DNA of 64,000 nucleotides, taken from positions 25,260,815 to 25,324,814 of the forward strand of contig OX291543.1 of assembly GCA_946406115.1 (NCBI GenBank), written 5' to 3'. The position numbers and the translations under genes are program-made. Source of the stretch: Apoda limacodes (taxonomy: Eukaryota > Arthropoda > Insecta > Lepidoptera > Limacodidae). Positions 13,020-23,400 of the stretch are shown piece by piece; position 1 is the stretch's first letter; each line of letters opens with the position of its first letter. The notes below the pieces were generated by a model. It ran no database searches and was not told the DNA's origin. It worked only from the letters and a program-made list of their open reading frames with translations.

Positions 13020-13388
13020 ATATCCATACTAATGTATGGATAGCGGACCCGGCAAACGTTGTCCTGCCTGGAAAAGCAGCGCCTCATTAAATATGATATT
13101 CTAAATTTAACATTTACTTTTTTTAAACTTTGCTATTCCATAATTACTTCTGACGAATCTACGGGTAAGTCATAATTTTTGGATATCTCACTGTTTACTA
13201 TAACCTCTATGTCTACATTATTTCATATTCTTCCAAATCTTCTATGTATTGGCGGTAAGCCTTCCTTAAAATCTTTTTGGTTTCAAGCTAGCCCTTTCGA
13301 TGCGTTTTTTAGCCACAAATTTCACAATGGTATATGGAAATAATGGATACGCATTAAATGAAGCAAATGTTGATATCATAGTCGTACA

Positions 13389-13497
13389 TTCAATCTTTGC
13401 CGTTTAGAAGATCAGTGACACACCTACTGGAGCCACCTACTGGGTCCATTTGAGAATTCAAATCTTGCAGGGACGTACAGGAACGTACACAAAAAGC
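13389..13497. repeat. Tandem unit left of the copia fragment
   Basis: One unit of the 120-bp family: AATCTTTGCCGTTTAGAAG, GACACACCTACTGGAGCC, then CTTGCAGGGACGTACAGG and AACGTACACAAAAA. Its last 30 bp (about 13462-13493) recur almost exactly at 15032-15063 on the other side of the copia fragment. Confidence 0.8.
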
Positions 13498-15040
13498 CGC
13501 TGCTCAAGCAAAATTTGAAAAAAACCTTATACAATTTCGGTACGTTGATAGTGCAGTGCTGACGCTGATGATATCTTATATGACGGACAAAATACTAGAT
13601 CAAGTCATGCGCTACAAAACAGCAAAAGAAGTATGGGATGAGTTAGAACACCTATACAGTGGCAGTAGTGAGGATAAAAGTTATGATTTGTGTATACAAT
13701 TTTTTGACTACAAAAAGGATGCTGAAAATGATATCAGGAAGCATATATCTATATTGAAGAATATATGGCACGACTTAAATTGTCAACTCAATACAAAGTT
13801 GCCTGACATTTTACTAATTTGTAAAATTCTTGGTACGTTACCTAAAAATTACTTTGCTTTCAAATCAAGTTGGCTCCTAATTACAAAGAAAGATCGTACA
13901 ATAGAAATCTTAACTTCACAATTAAGTGCATATGAGAAAGCTTTAAGCAGTTAAGAAGATGTAGACCATGTTGAAGAAGTATTGACCGTAAGAACACAAA
14001 AGAAAAAAGTTTACAAATGTAATTACTGTGGAGAACTTGGACACGTAGTATGTAAATGTAAAAAATGGATAAATGATGAACGTCCACGAAAACAGTCGAC
14101 CAGTAATCAGAATTCAAATGTTAACCTAACAGTACTAGCCTTGGATGATGCAATGCCTATAGATAAGGATAACTGGTATGTCGATAACGGTGCGACTAGC
14201 CATGTTACTAACAGAGGTGATTTCTTCGAGAGCTTCAAGCACTTTAAGGGTTTACATACAGTGACTACGGCGAATGGACAAACTATCGAAGCCTACTATT
14301 GGGATGGGCAATATTCGAGCCGAATCCAACATTAACGGAAAAGTTGAGCAGCTATTACTTAAAGATGTCTGGTATGTTCCCATAATTAAAAGAAACTTAT
14401 TTTCAATACTTTCTGTGCACGATAACTGTTCATTAAGTACGTTCGAGTCTACGCCAGAACAATGTATACTTAAAGTGAATAAAGACATCAAAGTTATTGG
14501 GACTAGAGAAATCAAAGGTGGACTATTTAAGTTAAAAATTAACTGTGTAGCACCCAGAAATACAGAAGTCAAAAAATATTGTTAAACCCACTACAAGTAT
14601 ACCACGAAAGGCTAGCACACCAAAACAAGAGACATGGCCGACAGGTGGTCAAACAGGAACTCGGACTGAAAGTGGAGAACACACAATCAGACATATGCGA
14701 AGGCTGTGTATATGGTAAGGCTCATAAGCTTTCTTTTGGTACAAGGATTAGAGCCAATAAGCCTGGAGAGCTTATCCACACTGACTTATGCGGACCCTTT
14801 CCATATTCAATAGGCTCTAAGTTAAAATACCATATAATGTTCAGAGACGACTACACACGTTACCGCCACATCTATTTTCTGCATGAAAAGTCTAAAGCAG
14901 CTTCAAAATTAAAAGTTTTTCTAAAACGAGCTGAAGTAACAGGTCATACAGTTAAAGAAATACTAAGCGATAATGGGGGAGAGTTCGTCAGTGGAGAATT
15001 TAAAAATATCTTAACTGAATCCGGCATTGCATTGCAGGGA
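13498..15040 (+). pseudogene. copia-type gag-pol fragment (gag to integrase start)
   Basis: Domains in order match a Ty1/copia polyprotein. 13556-13951 is a UBN2-type gag segment (AKEVWDELEHLYSG). Near 14013 there is a CCHC knuckle CNYCGELGHVVCKC. Near 14176 is the protease signature WYVDNGATSHVT. The gag-pre-integrase region follows (VWYVPIIKRNLFS), then YHERLAH, CEGCVYGK and the start of the integrase core with HTDLCGPF and SDNGGEF. The third acidic residue, reverse transcriptase, RNase H and both LTRs are absent. One in-frame stop (13952) and two frameshifts (about 14290 and 14580) break it. The 3' break falls after IALQ, where the sequence switches directly into the 120-bp tandem repeat. 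Confidence 0.85.
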
Positions 15041-15072
15041 CGCACAGGAACGTACACAAAAAATTTAATTTA

Positions 15073-15435
15073 AATCTTCCCTGCCGTTTAGGAGATCAGG
15101 GACACACCGACTGCAGCGCCACCTACCGGGTCAAATTGTGTTATCAAACCATGTAGGGATCCACTCGAACGTACACAATAAAATATCATTAAAATCTTCT
15201 CTGCTGATAAGGACAAGATCAGTGAAACACCGACGGCAGCGCCACCTATTGGGTCCATTTGTGAATACAAATCTTGCAGGGACGCACTGGACCGTACACA
15301 AAAAATATCCTTAAAATCTTCCCTGCCGTTTAGGAGATCAGGGACACACCGTCTGCAGCGCCACCTACCGGGTCCAATTGTGTTTTCAAACTATCTAGGA
15401 ACCCATTCAAATATTCAGACAAAAATTCACCCAAA
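15073..15435. repeat. 120-bp tandem units right of the copia fragment
   Basis: Units begin AATCTTC at 15073, 15193 and 15315, giving a period of 120-122 bp. Each contains a GACACACCG(A/T)CTGCAGCG and CCACCTACCGGGT type core. Alternate units carry CTTGCAGGGACGCAC or a GTAGGGATCCAC variant. A single related core occurs on the opposite strand at 61640-61670 and 36740-36770, linking these dispersed repeats. Confidence 0.85.
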
Positions 15436-15659
15436 TTGTTCCAGCCGTTTAGAAGGAATTAGATAACAAACACACGTACAGAAGAATTATACGTAGGAAA
15501 AAAAAACGTACTCACACTTGACGTTTCCAAGTAGCCTATGTACTATCCCGGGACTCAGACTATCTCCATGCCAAATTTTATCTTAATCCGTCCAGAGGTT
15601 TGAGCGTGAAGAGGTAACAGACAGACAGACTTACTTTCACATTTATAATATTAGTACGG

Positions 15660-16328
15660 ATTGCACAGTACGGTGCTTAGTTAGCAGATACTTAGCTAAT
15701 TTATAACAGTACTTAATTTTTATGTCATTTTTTTTTTCTTTTTTTTTTTTTATTTTATCTTCATTTGAGATACTATGTTATAAAATCCTTATGATTCTGA
15801 GTGACCCTCTCGACCGATGCGATGTCATAATAAACAGGTATATTTTTTTCATATTGCTCAAGCTCCATTCCTGACTCCAACAGGTGATCTATTTAGACAT
15901 GTTTGAATGCAGTTTTACTTATTTCTACAAAAAAAGAATTTTTTTGTTTAACTTTAATATACCATAATTAATATTAATAGTACTTTCTCTCCGGCTATTC
16001 TTTTTTACCCTTATTCCACTGGAAAACTGGAATTAGACGAAAAATCGCCAAAATGTGCAAATGAATTTCATGAAATGAAAACAGAATAGATAAAATTTAA
16101 TCAGCAATGTAGGTCATAACTATCAAATTTTACCAATTCTGTTTATATAATAAAAATATTTAAATTTAATTACACTTTTAAAACAGTGAACCTAAAAATA
16201 AAAACCTTAATAAATATAATATAATAACTAAAATATATTATTAAAAGGAGTCAGAATAGATTATCACATATTTTAGGTTTTGAGTTTCCGAACATGAATT
16301 TCACCTGCTACTTGAAAGTGGAAGTGGA

Positions 16329-16329
<1 letters not shown>
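15660..16329. other. AT-rich stretch with one dispersed repeat
   Basis: About 15800-15890 (CGACCGATGCGATGT ... TTCATATTGCTCAAG ... CTCCAACAGGTGAT) resembles 44120-44200, which has the same order of blocks. The rest shows homopolymer runs and no gene. Confidence 0.45.

Positions 16330-16398
<69 letters not shown>
16330..16398. repeat. (TA)n microsatellite
   Basis: About 34 uninterrupted TA dinucleotides. Confidence 0.98.
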
Positions 16399-16400
<2 letters not shown>

Positions 16401-16410
16401 GTATTTTGCT

Positions 16411-16546
16411 CCTGGGAGCTTTTATTAAAACAGTCTCACTCTCGAGTTCGCCAGACTCTGGAATTCGAGAGAAAAATTTATGGTACTTTTACTACAGTCT
16501 GGCGTACTCAAGATTGTTTCCAATAAGCTCCCAGAAAAGTATTTCG
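16411..16546. mobile_element. Short hairpin MITE
   Basis: The ends are inverted copies: CTGGGAGCTTTTATTAAAAC at 16411 and its imperfect reverse complement ending AATAAGCTCCCAG at 16546. GTTCGCCAGACTC is mirrored by AGTCTGGCGTAC inside. A second copy with the same CTCGAG and GACTCTGGAAT blocks lies at about 31088-31167. It has no coding capacity. Confidence 0.65.
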
Positions 16547-16770
16547 CTGTCGAATCGAAGTCAAATTAACTGAGAGTATTTCTTTAAAGGAATTTAAGGA
16601 TCCTTGGTCGCGTTTAAGTTTTAATTTTAGGCTTAAACGTTTTTTACCGAACTAGACACAAATCACTGTTAAATTGACACAGACGAGCCGTACCACTTCT
16701 TAAAGCCTGTCACAGCCGTAGCTATAAGTAGAGATTATATTCTCTTCAATAGCTATTATATGTATTAATA

Positions 16771-16870
16771 TGCCTATATATATATATTTATACAAAACCG
16801 TAATTTATTTATAGCTGAGTGTGTGGTAATGTAAAGTTTACTTATAGAAAATACATCTTAATATGCCTTG
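16771..16870. repeat. Dispersed repeat, partner at 26205-26300
   Basis: ATATTTATACAAAAC, AATTTATTTATAGCTG, TTTACTTATAGAAAAT and TTAATATGCCTTGC occur in the same order and spacing at 26205-26300. Class unknown. Confidence 0.6.
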
Positions 16871-18586
16871 CTGTAGTTTATATTAATATATCTTCTGTGT
16901 GCGATGAGCTTTACTCTATGATTAAAATAAGTACATGTCTTTGTTACAGATGTCGTTACGGACGTTCCAGGCACTAAATTTATATATTACGTAGCTTTTA
17001 AAGCATAGCCAAACATAGTACAAAAAAAATCGAACTTAGTCGCTTTAACGTAAAGTATTTTCCTACTGTTTTTTCCAGATTATTTATGAAGTATCATAAA
17101 ATAGTTAAGTGTAACTTACAAGAAAAGAGGAAATATCTACTAAAGCACCACTATTTCTACAATTTATTAAAACCAGATACCATTATCGGATAAGCTTAGA
17201 GTTTTATAGCCGAAAACAATGCAGGGGCTCGCCAATGGGTTGCGTTATCTTAGCGGTAGAGATTTTTTCGGTTGGTGATAGGATAGGGGCCAGTCTGGGG
17301 AGTAATGTGTGAAGATAAGGAGGAAGTAAGGAGCGGGGCGACAGCGAGCCCCCGGAGGCTGTGTTGGTCGCGACGCCCTCCACGCCCCCTGCCTGATACT
17401 AGAGGACTTTGCTGCGCACATCTTTTAAGGAAAAATGGCAAGCCAAAGAAGGTAAGATATTGCAAGTGAACAATACATATAAACAGTACAATACAGTAAA
17501 GAGAATACATACATTGAACTGATCCGTTAAAAAGTTATTGAATCTCCCTGATATCTACGCATCTGCCAATGCGTATGTTAAATAACTTCATCCGTATTTT
17601 ACAAAATTTGAAGGATTGTACTAAAAAAAAAACTACAAGCACTTTTTCCACGAGGTTTTGATCTTGTCGCTATGTTTTCCTGGACCGGCCTCTGAATGCT
17701 TAATTTTGACCCTTTTGCGCAGTGCTATAGCTACTTATTAAAACTAGACAATAGCTGACATATCAAAGAATAAAAATGTACCCTATATCTTTCCTTAACA
17801 TATTGAAGACATTTAAATTTTACTCGAATTAAACCAAATTGTTAGACAACAATAATTAAGATACTTTACTGAGTCAATTGTGAGTGTAGTCAGAGATGAA
17901 ACGTTACCTTACCTTAAATTAGTTACCTTATCACATCTTAAGTAAACTGTGGACCCGGCCGTTTCGAGGGCATAATGTTAATGAAACCCCTAACAATACT
18001 GGAGAGAATCATGTCATATTTCAAGGTAGAGTGCGTATTCGTATAATAGAAGTTTGTAGAAATTCTCTGGTGGAATTTTGTCAGGTACTTAACTTATGTA
18101 TTTTATGAGCGTCATTATTCACGCCTACAAATTTATTCCAAGCCATAAAAACATAAAATGTTGAATATTTATGTACGGAATTATAGATTAAGATACCTAA
18201 TAACGAAAGTGGGCGATAGAGATTAATAACATAATAGGTTTTATTTTACAATGTTAACAATTTGAATACAATATGCAAAAGTTTGTGATCAGTGAAAATT
18301 TAAAAAACACAGAATTAACACAGACTACATTTTAGCCCGCAAAAGTTCCTACAGAAATAACTGTAACCGAATCCCTATTGGTACGCTATCGCTATAGCTT
18401 TCCAAAGCAAATTCATTACTATGGTTAGAATATATATAATCAGAAAGTTGTCGTAGGAATCCTACATCCGACATATTGAAATGGTGTGAACTTATAACGA
18501 CACTAGCGACCAAATACCCAAGATCAGAATTTCAGATAAGTTTGTTGCATTGTACCTTTGCTTTGACCAACAGGCAATAAGTATAA
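16871..18586. other. Mostly empty; includes a GC-rich pocket
   Basis: 17285-17455 is clearly richer in GC than its surroundings (for example CGGGGCGACAGCGAGCCCCC). It ends in ATGGCAAGCCAAAGAAG directly followed by GTAAGA, which has the form of a start codon and splice donor. That could be a first exon or a piece of a foreign repeat; no protein domain supports either. No other gene signal was seen. Confidence 0.3.
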
Positions 18587-19973
18587 ATGTTACAGTCAAA
18601 ACTTTTAACCGGTCAAATACACTTTTGACTGTAAAAAAACAGTCAAAAGAACTTATAACTGCAGGCAATGGTCAAAAGTGCTTATGACTGAAATATTTGA
18701 CAAAACTACTTTTAACTAAAGCCTGCAGTCAAAATTACTTTTGAGCGACTATCAATTGATAATTTCTGTGAAAACTCTTAAAAGTTAGTAAGTAGTCACT
18801 TGAGTGCCGTAAACGTAAATCTGATGCTTTTAATGCCAGTCAGATGCCTTTTTGGATGCATTTTAATGAGCTATGTTGGTATTTTAAGTTGATAATAATG
18901 GGTAAAATGGAAAATCACTAGGTTTCATTTCTCTGCGATCGACTAGTTTAATAGGATGATAAGATAGTTTAGAAATCAGTGTAAGGTCTACCTCAAAAAT
19001 GCATTTTTTATCATGCATTATTTTGTACGCTTTTGTTTGCAATTAGGCCTCGTGAAATGTCGAATGTTTGTTGTATAAACGTGATCAAACGTCACACATT
19101 TACTATAAAAAACAAATTTCAGGAAAATTAGTTTAATACGAAATAAAAACAGGTCAAGTGCGTGTCGTACATGCATTTATTTTGGCATACCTACGCAGAA
19201 TGATAATTGTTGTCAAAACCGATTCTGATACAAATAATTTACGTTCGAAGTAGTTAAGTATGTATATAAGTTTATTATCGTTATTTTTGACGGAGTTTTA
19301 GAATGCCTACTCTATTTACAGACCGTACCCAAATGTTTCTTCTATGCAAGAATCGCAAAATGTTCATTTTAGACAAAAACTAACTTAGAACTTTAAATGC
19401 TTTTTTGAAAATCTATGTGCAAAAAGTTTTCTACCTCAGTTAATGTATAGAGCTACCGTTTAAAAATTCTTTTTTTAATTTGTTGGGTAATCACATTCTA
19501 TGAAAAAATTCAGCATTATACCTTTTCCGTTTCAAAGAGCCTTTTCAAGGGTAGATTATGTAATGAGGTCCCTTATAGAACAAATCTTTTCTATTACCTA
19601 ATATTTTTTTAGGGTATTTCTAATAAGATATTAATTCATTTTATTAATTTATAATGACAATGACAAAAAAAAATTATTTATGTATGATATGCATGTATTT
19701 ACAAAAAAAAATTGTATCCGTTGTCTGGTTTTCGTAATACAAGGTTTTCTTAGTTCGGGACCAGATGGCAACGTGTGATATGTCCAAAATTATTATTATT
19801 TTTAAAATAAATACTCCCGTTCAAAAGTGATATTGACTTACACTTTCGGACAAAACCTCTTGTAACCAATATTTTTTGGGCAAATCACTACTAACCAATT
19901 TATTTTAGTTAAACTACTTTTGACCAACGTCCTTAGTTAAAAGTACTTTTGACTGGTTAAGAGTTTTGATTGT

Positions 19974-19978
<5 letters not shown>
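18587..19978. mobile_element. 1.4-kb element with inverted, GTCAAAA-rich ends
   Basis: The left end ATGTTACAGTCAAAACTTTT followed by AACCGGTCAAA is mirrored at the right end: the reverse complement reads ATGTCACAATCAAAACTCTT then AACCAGTCAAA. Within about 170 bp of each end there are many further copies of GTCAAAAG and its complement, often as near-palindromes such as GTCAAAAGTGCTTATGAC. The middle (18760-19820) has no recognisable transposase. This is the form of a non-autonomous DNA transposon with subterminal binding-site repeats; superfamily not assigned. The right end abuts the TA array beside the Tc1-like element. Confidence 0.6.

Positions 19979-20009
<31 letters not shown>
19979..20009. 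repeat. (TA)n microsatellite left of the Tc1-like element
   Basis: A run of TA dinucleotides immediately before the left terminus; a similar run at 24363-24387 follows the right terminus. Tc1/mariner elements insert at TA, so the host site was probably one TA microsatellite that the element split. Confidence 0.85.
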
Positions 20010-20011
<2 letters not shown>

Positions 20012-20013
20012 TA

Positions 20014-20270
20014 CACACCGGCACAATTAGCGGAACAGAAAAAAAAGTGAGACTATGAGATAATAACGCATATATTTGACGAAAATGTAATTAGACACAA
20101 AATAACAAATTGATTAACATCATTTATCAACGACTTTGAAAAGTCTTCGTTATTTTTTATTGAAAAATAAAGGAATTTGAAAAAAGTGAAATTTTTAGAT
20201 GATTATGAACCATCACAAAAAATAAAAAAAGTAAGCAATAAATGATTTAACAATAAAATTAAAGCAAAAT
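20014..20270 (+). repeat. Tc1-like left terminal inverted repeat
   Basis: Starts CACACCGGCACAATTAGCGG and matches the reverse complement of 24104-24362 along its full length, with roughly eight differences by eye. It ends exactly at the transposase stop codon (complement of TTA at 20270-20272). Confidence 0.93.
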
Positions 20271-20461
20271 TAATAACGAGTGTTTCCCCCTCTTGCTCTG
20301 ATTACGGTTTCCATTCGTCTGGGCATGCTACAGATTATGTTATCGATGATTTCTTGAGGCAACCGCTCCCACTCCTCAAGTAATGCGTTTCCAAGTTCAT
20401 TCAGATTGTTGGGGGGTGGCATTTTGGATTTAACCCTTCTTTTTAGCAAGTCCCAGACATT
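20270..20461 (-). pseudogene. Tc1-like transposase C-terminus
   Basis: The minus strand encodes NVWDLLKRRVKSKMPPPNN, then LEEWERLPQEIIDNII and SMPRRMETVIRARGGNTRY followed by a stop. This is the characteristic end of Tc1-family transposases: the NVWD(L/E)LxRRV after the third catalytic acid, and the closing (C/M)xxVIxARGGxTxY. Only about 63 residues remain of a protein normally near 340. Homology stops at the N of NVWD (20461), where the LINE 5' end begins. The catalytic triad is entirely lost. Confidence 0.88.
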
Positions 20462-23400
20462 AAGAGAGGTAGGGCACTGCAAGTATTCGCTCGAATAAGC
20501 TGCCCGAACAAATAAAGCGGGGCATAGCGAGTACTTGCTCGAATGAGCGGCCCGAACTGGGGAAGTACCTCCACCTTACAGAAAACCGCGGCCACAATAA
20601 CACTAACATTGAGTAGTGTTGTGTTCCTGGCGGTGAGTAAGGTTGCCAGAGCTCTCTCTTTGAGGATTCGCTGCGCGGACAGCGGAGGACCGACGGTGCT
20701 TGTTGCTGTCATTGCTCGGCGTAGACGCGGCGTGCTGGTTCGGCGGTCAGGGAGACCTGATGAAACGGCTGACCGCTGGCCGCCCGCAGGTTGAACGGGT
20801 TCCCGAACCCAGGGATCACTTAATCTCCGCCCTGGGAGGCTGATCCGCCAACCTGTGTAAAGTCTCTGAAGTAGTAGTCGTGCCGGAGAAGGAGACCGGA
20901 GTGGACCCGGCTACTACAACAGAGGGGGATCAGGGGCCCTTCCGCCCGCCGTGCCAGCAACCGTATCATCTGTGTTGAGCTTCGGCAGTCTTAGTACCGC
21001 AACTTTTTGTCTTCTAAGCTGTCTGTGCAGTGAATCCTCATCCGTAGTCTAAGTTACTTCAAAAAAAATGGCCAGGAACAGAAAAAAGAAAAGAGTTTTG
21101 ACAGCGGTTACTCCATCCACATATAATGTGGATTTTTGCAACATAAGGGGTATTCACGCAAATCTTAACGCAGTCCATCACCATCTCGAGACTGCGCAGC
21201 CAACCATTCTTTTTCTAACGGAGACGCAGATATCCTGCCCGGCCGACACATCATACCTTCGTTATCCCGGCTACAAACTCGAGCACAATTTTTTGAGTCG
21301 TGCCGGTGTATGTATGTTCGTCCGGGAGGATATCTGCTGTCGCCGACTTCATAGCCTTGAAGACAGGGACCTGTCGATATTGTGGGTGCGCGTAGATCAT
21401 GGGGGCCACACTCGTATCTATGCGTGCCTATACAGGTCTCATAGCGGTGACACGGACGTAACTCGACTCTTCACGCACCTGAGTTTGACGACTGACAAAG
21501 TTCTAGAGCAATATCCTACAGCCGAAGTAGTTATTTTGGGAGACTTTAACGCCCACCATCGTGAGTGGCTCAGTTCTCGAACCAATAACTATGCAGGGAT
21601 ATCTGCTCATGAATTTGCTCTGACCTATGGATTCTCTCAGCTGGTACTTTCTCCAACGAGAATACCAGATATAGAGGACCATACAAGCTCCTTACTGGAC
21701 CTTCTGCTGACAACACGTCCGGATGGATACTCCGTCTCAGTGGATGCGCCTCTTGGCTCCTCGGACCACTGTCTCATCCGGACTCGATTGTCATGCACAC
21801 AACCCGATCCTTCTGGGCCAACTAATTGGCGTCGTGTGTGGCATTATAAGTCGGCAGACTGGGATGGATTGCGAGAATTTTATGCATCGTACCCGTGGAG
21901 GCAGATCTGCTATAGCTCAGAAGATCCTGACGTCTGCGCAGCCGCAGTCACTGAGACAATCCTCGCTGGTATGGAATGTTTCATTCCTAACCTGCGAATA
22001 GCTGCCGGCGTCAAAAAACGACCGTGGTTTAATAGGCCTTGCAGAGAAGCTAAAATTCTTAAGCAAACTGCGTATGAGGCTTGGACCACGGCTCGTAATA
22101 ATAGGGATCCGAATATTTCTGAGTTAAAACGCAAATTAAATGCTGCCTCGAGGTTCAGTAAGAAAGCAACTGCCAGAGCAAAATTCCAATTCATCGGCAA
22201 AATAGGTGGGCGACTTGCGAGCTATCCTTCTGGGAGTCGTGCTTTCTGGTCGCTTGCTAAAGCTGCCGAGGGGAACTTCTGCCAGTCGTCATTACCACCA
22301 CTGCGAAAGACCGATGGTGACTTGGCCCACAGTGCAAAAGAGAAAGCCGATCTATTGGGCAGTCTCTTTGCCTCTAACTCGAATGTGAACGACGAAGGCG
22401 CTGTACCACCTACTTTACCGTGGTGCGGTAAGACCATGCCGGAAATCACTATAACACAGCGCGAGGTCCGGCGGGCGTTGCTTTCCCTAGACGTTCATAA
22501 GTCGAGTGGGCCAGACGGCATACCAGCAGTGGTGCTTAAGCAGTGTGCTCCTGAGTTATGTCCTGTACTCACGCGCCTCTTCACGCTTTCCTACCACACT
22601 AGGCAATTTCCGTCTTCATGGAAGACTGCAAATGTGCACCCGGTGCCCAAAAAGGGCGATAGATCAGATCCATCGAATTACAGGCCTATCGCTATAACCT
22701 CTCTCCTCTCCAAGGTGATGGAGCGTGTGATCAACACACAGCTTTTGAGATACCTAGAAAAACACGACCTGATCAGTGACCGTCAATATGGCTTTCGCCA
22801 CGGTCGCTCAACTGGTGACCTTCTAGTGTATCTCACACACCGATGGGCACTAGCCATTGAGAGTCAGGGGGAGGCATTGGCATGTAGCCTAGACATAGCG
22901 AAGGCGTTCGATCGGGTCTGGCACCGGGGTCTTCTATCGAAGTTGCCTTCTTACGGAGTGCCCGAGGGTTTGTGCAAATGGGTGGCTAGCTTTTTGTCCG
23001 GCAGAAGCATACGAGCCGTAGTTGACGGTAGTTGCTCTGATAGCATGGACATAAATGCTGGTGTCCCGCAAGGCTCTGTGCTGTCTCCTACGCTGTTTCT
23101 ACTGCACATCAATGATATGTTGGACATCAACAACATACATTGCTATGCAGATGACAGTACTGGAGACGCTTATTACACGGGCCGTGCAAGCATCCCACGT
23201 TCCGTTGTGGAGAAAAAGCGTGAAGAACTTGTGTCTCAAATCGAGATCGGTCTGTCCAAGATCTCTGACTGGGGGCGGGAAAACTTGGTCCGATTCAACC
23301 CTTCAAAGACACAAGTCTGCGCGTTCACCGCTAAGAAAACCCCATTCACTGTAGTCCCACAATTCCAGAACACTCCCCTCTCCATCTCTAAGAGCATTGG

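Larger units (their letters stand above)
13020..15659 (-). mobile_element. Composite Helitron-like element with tandem units and copia insert
   Basis: Read on the minus strand the element starts with the family end (CCGTACTAATATTATAAATG) at 15659 and passes through CCAAATTTTATC-type and CACACTTGACGT segments shared with 1-205. It then enters tandem units of about 120 bp at 15073-15435. A copia fragment (13498-15040) interrupts the tandem array, which resumes at 13389-13497. The far boundary near 13020-13090 (GGACCCGGCAAACGTTGTCCTGCC) is tentative because no CTAG end was identified. Non-autonomous Helitrons with internal minisatellites are an established category; the assignment here is inference. 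Confidence 0.5.

Noticed and set aside
13462..15063. The 30-bp repeats around the copia fragment as a target site duplication
   Set aside because: copia makes 5-bp duplications, and the 30 bp is part of the 120-bp tandem unit found several times nearby.
20543..20794. ORF1/gag of the LINE
   Set aside because: The 83-codon frame is basic and low in complexity, with no zinc knuckle or coiled coil; it more probably is an open stretch in the GC-rich leader.
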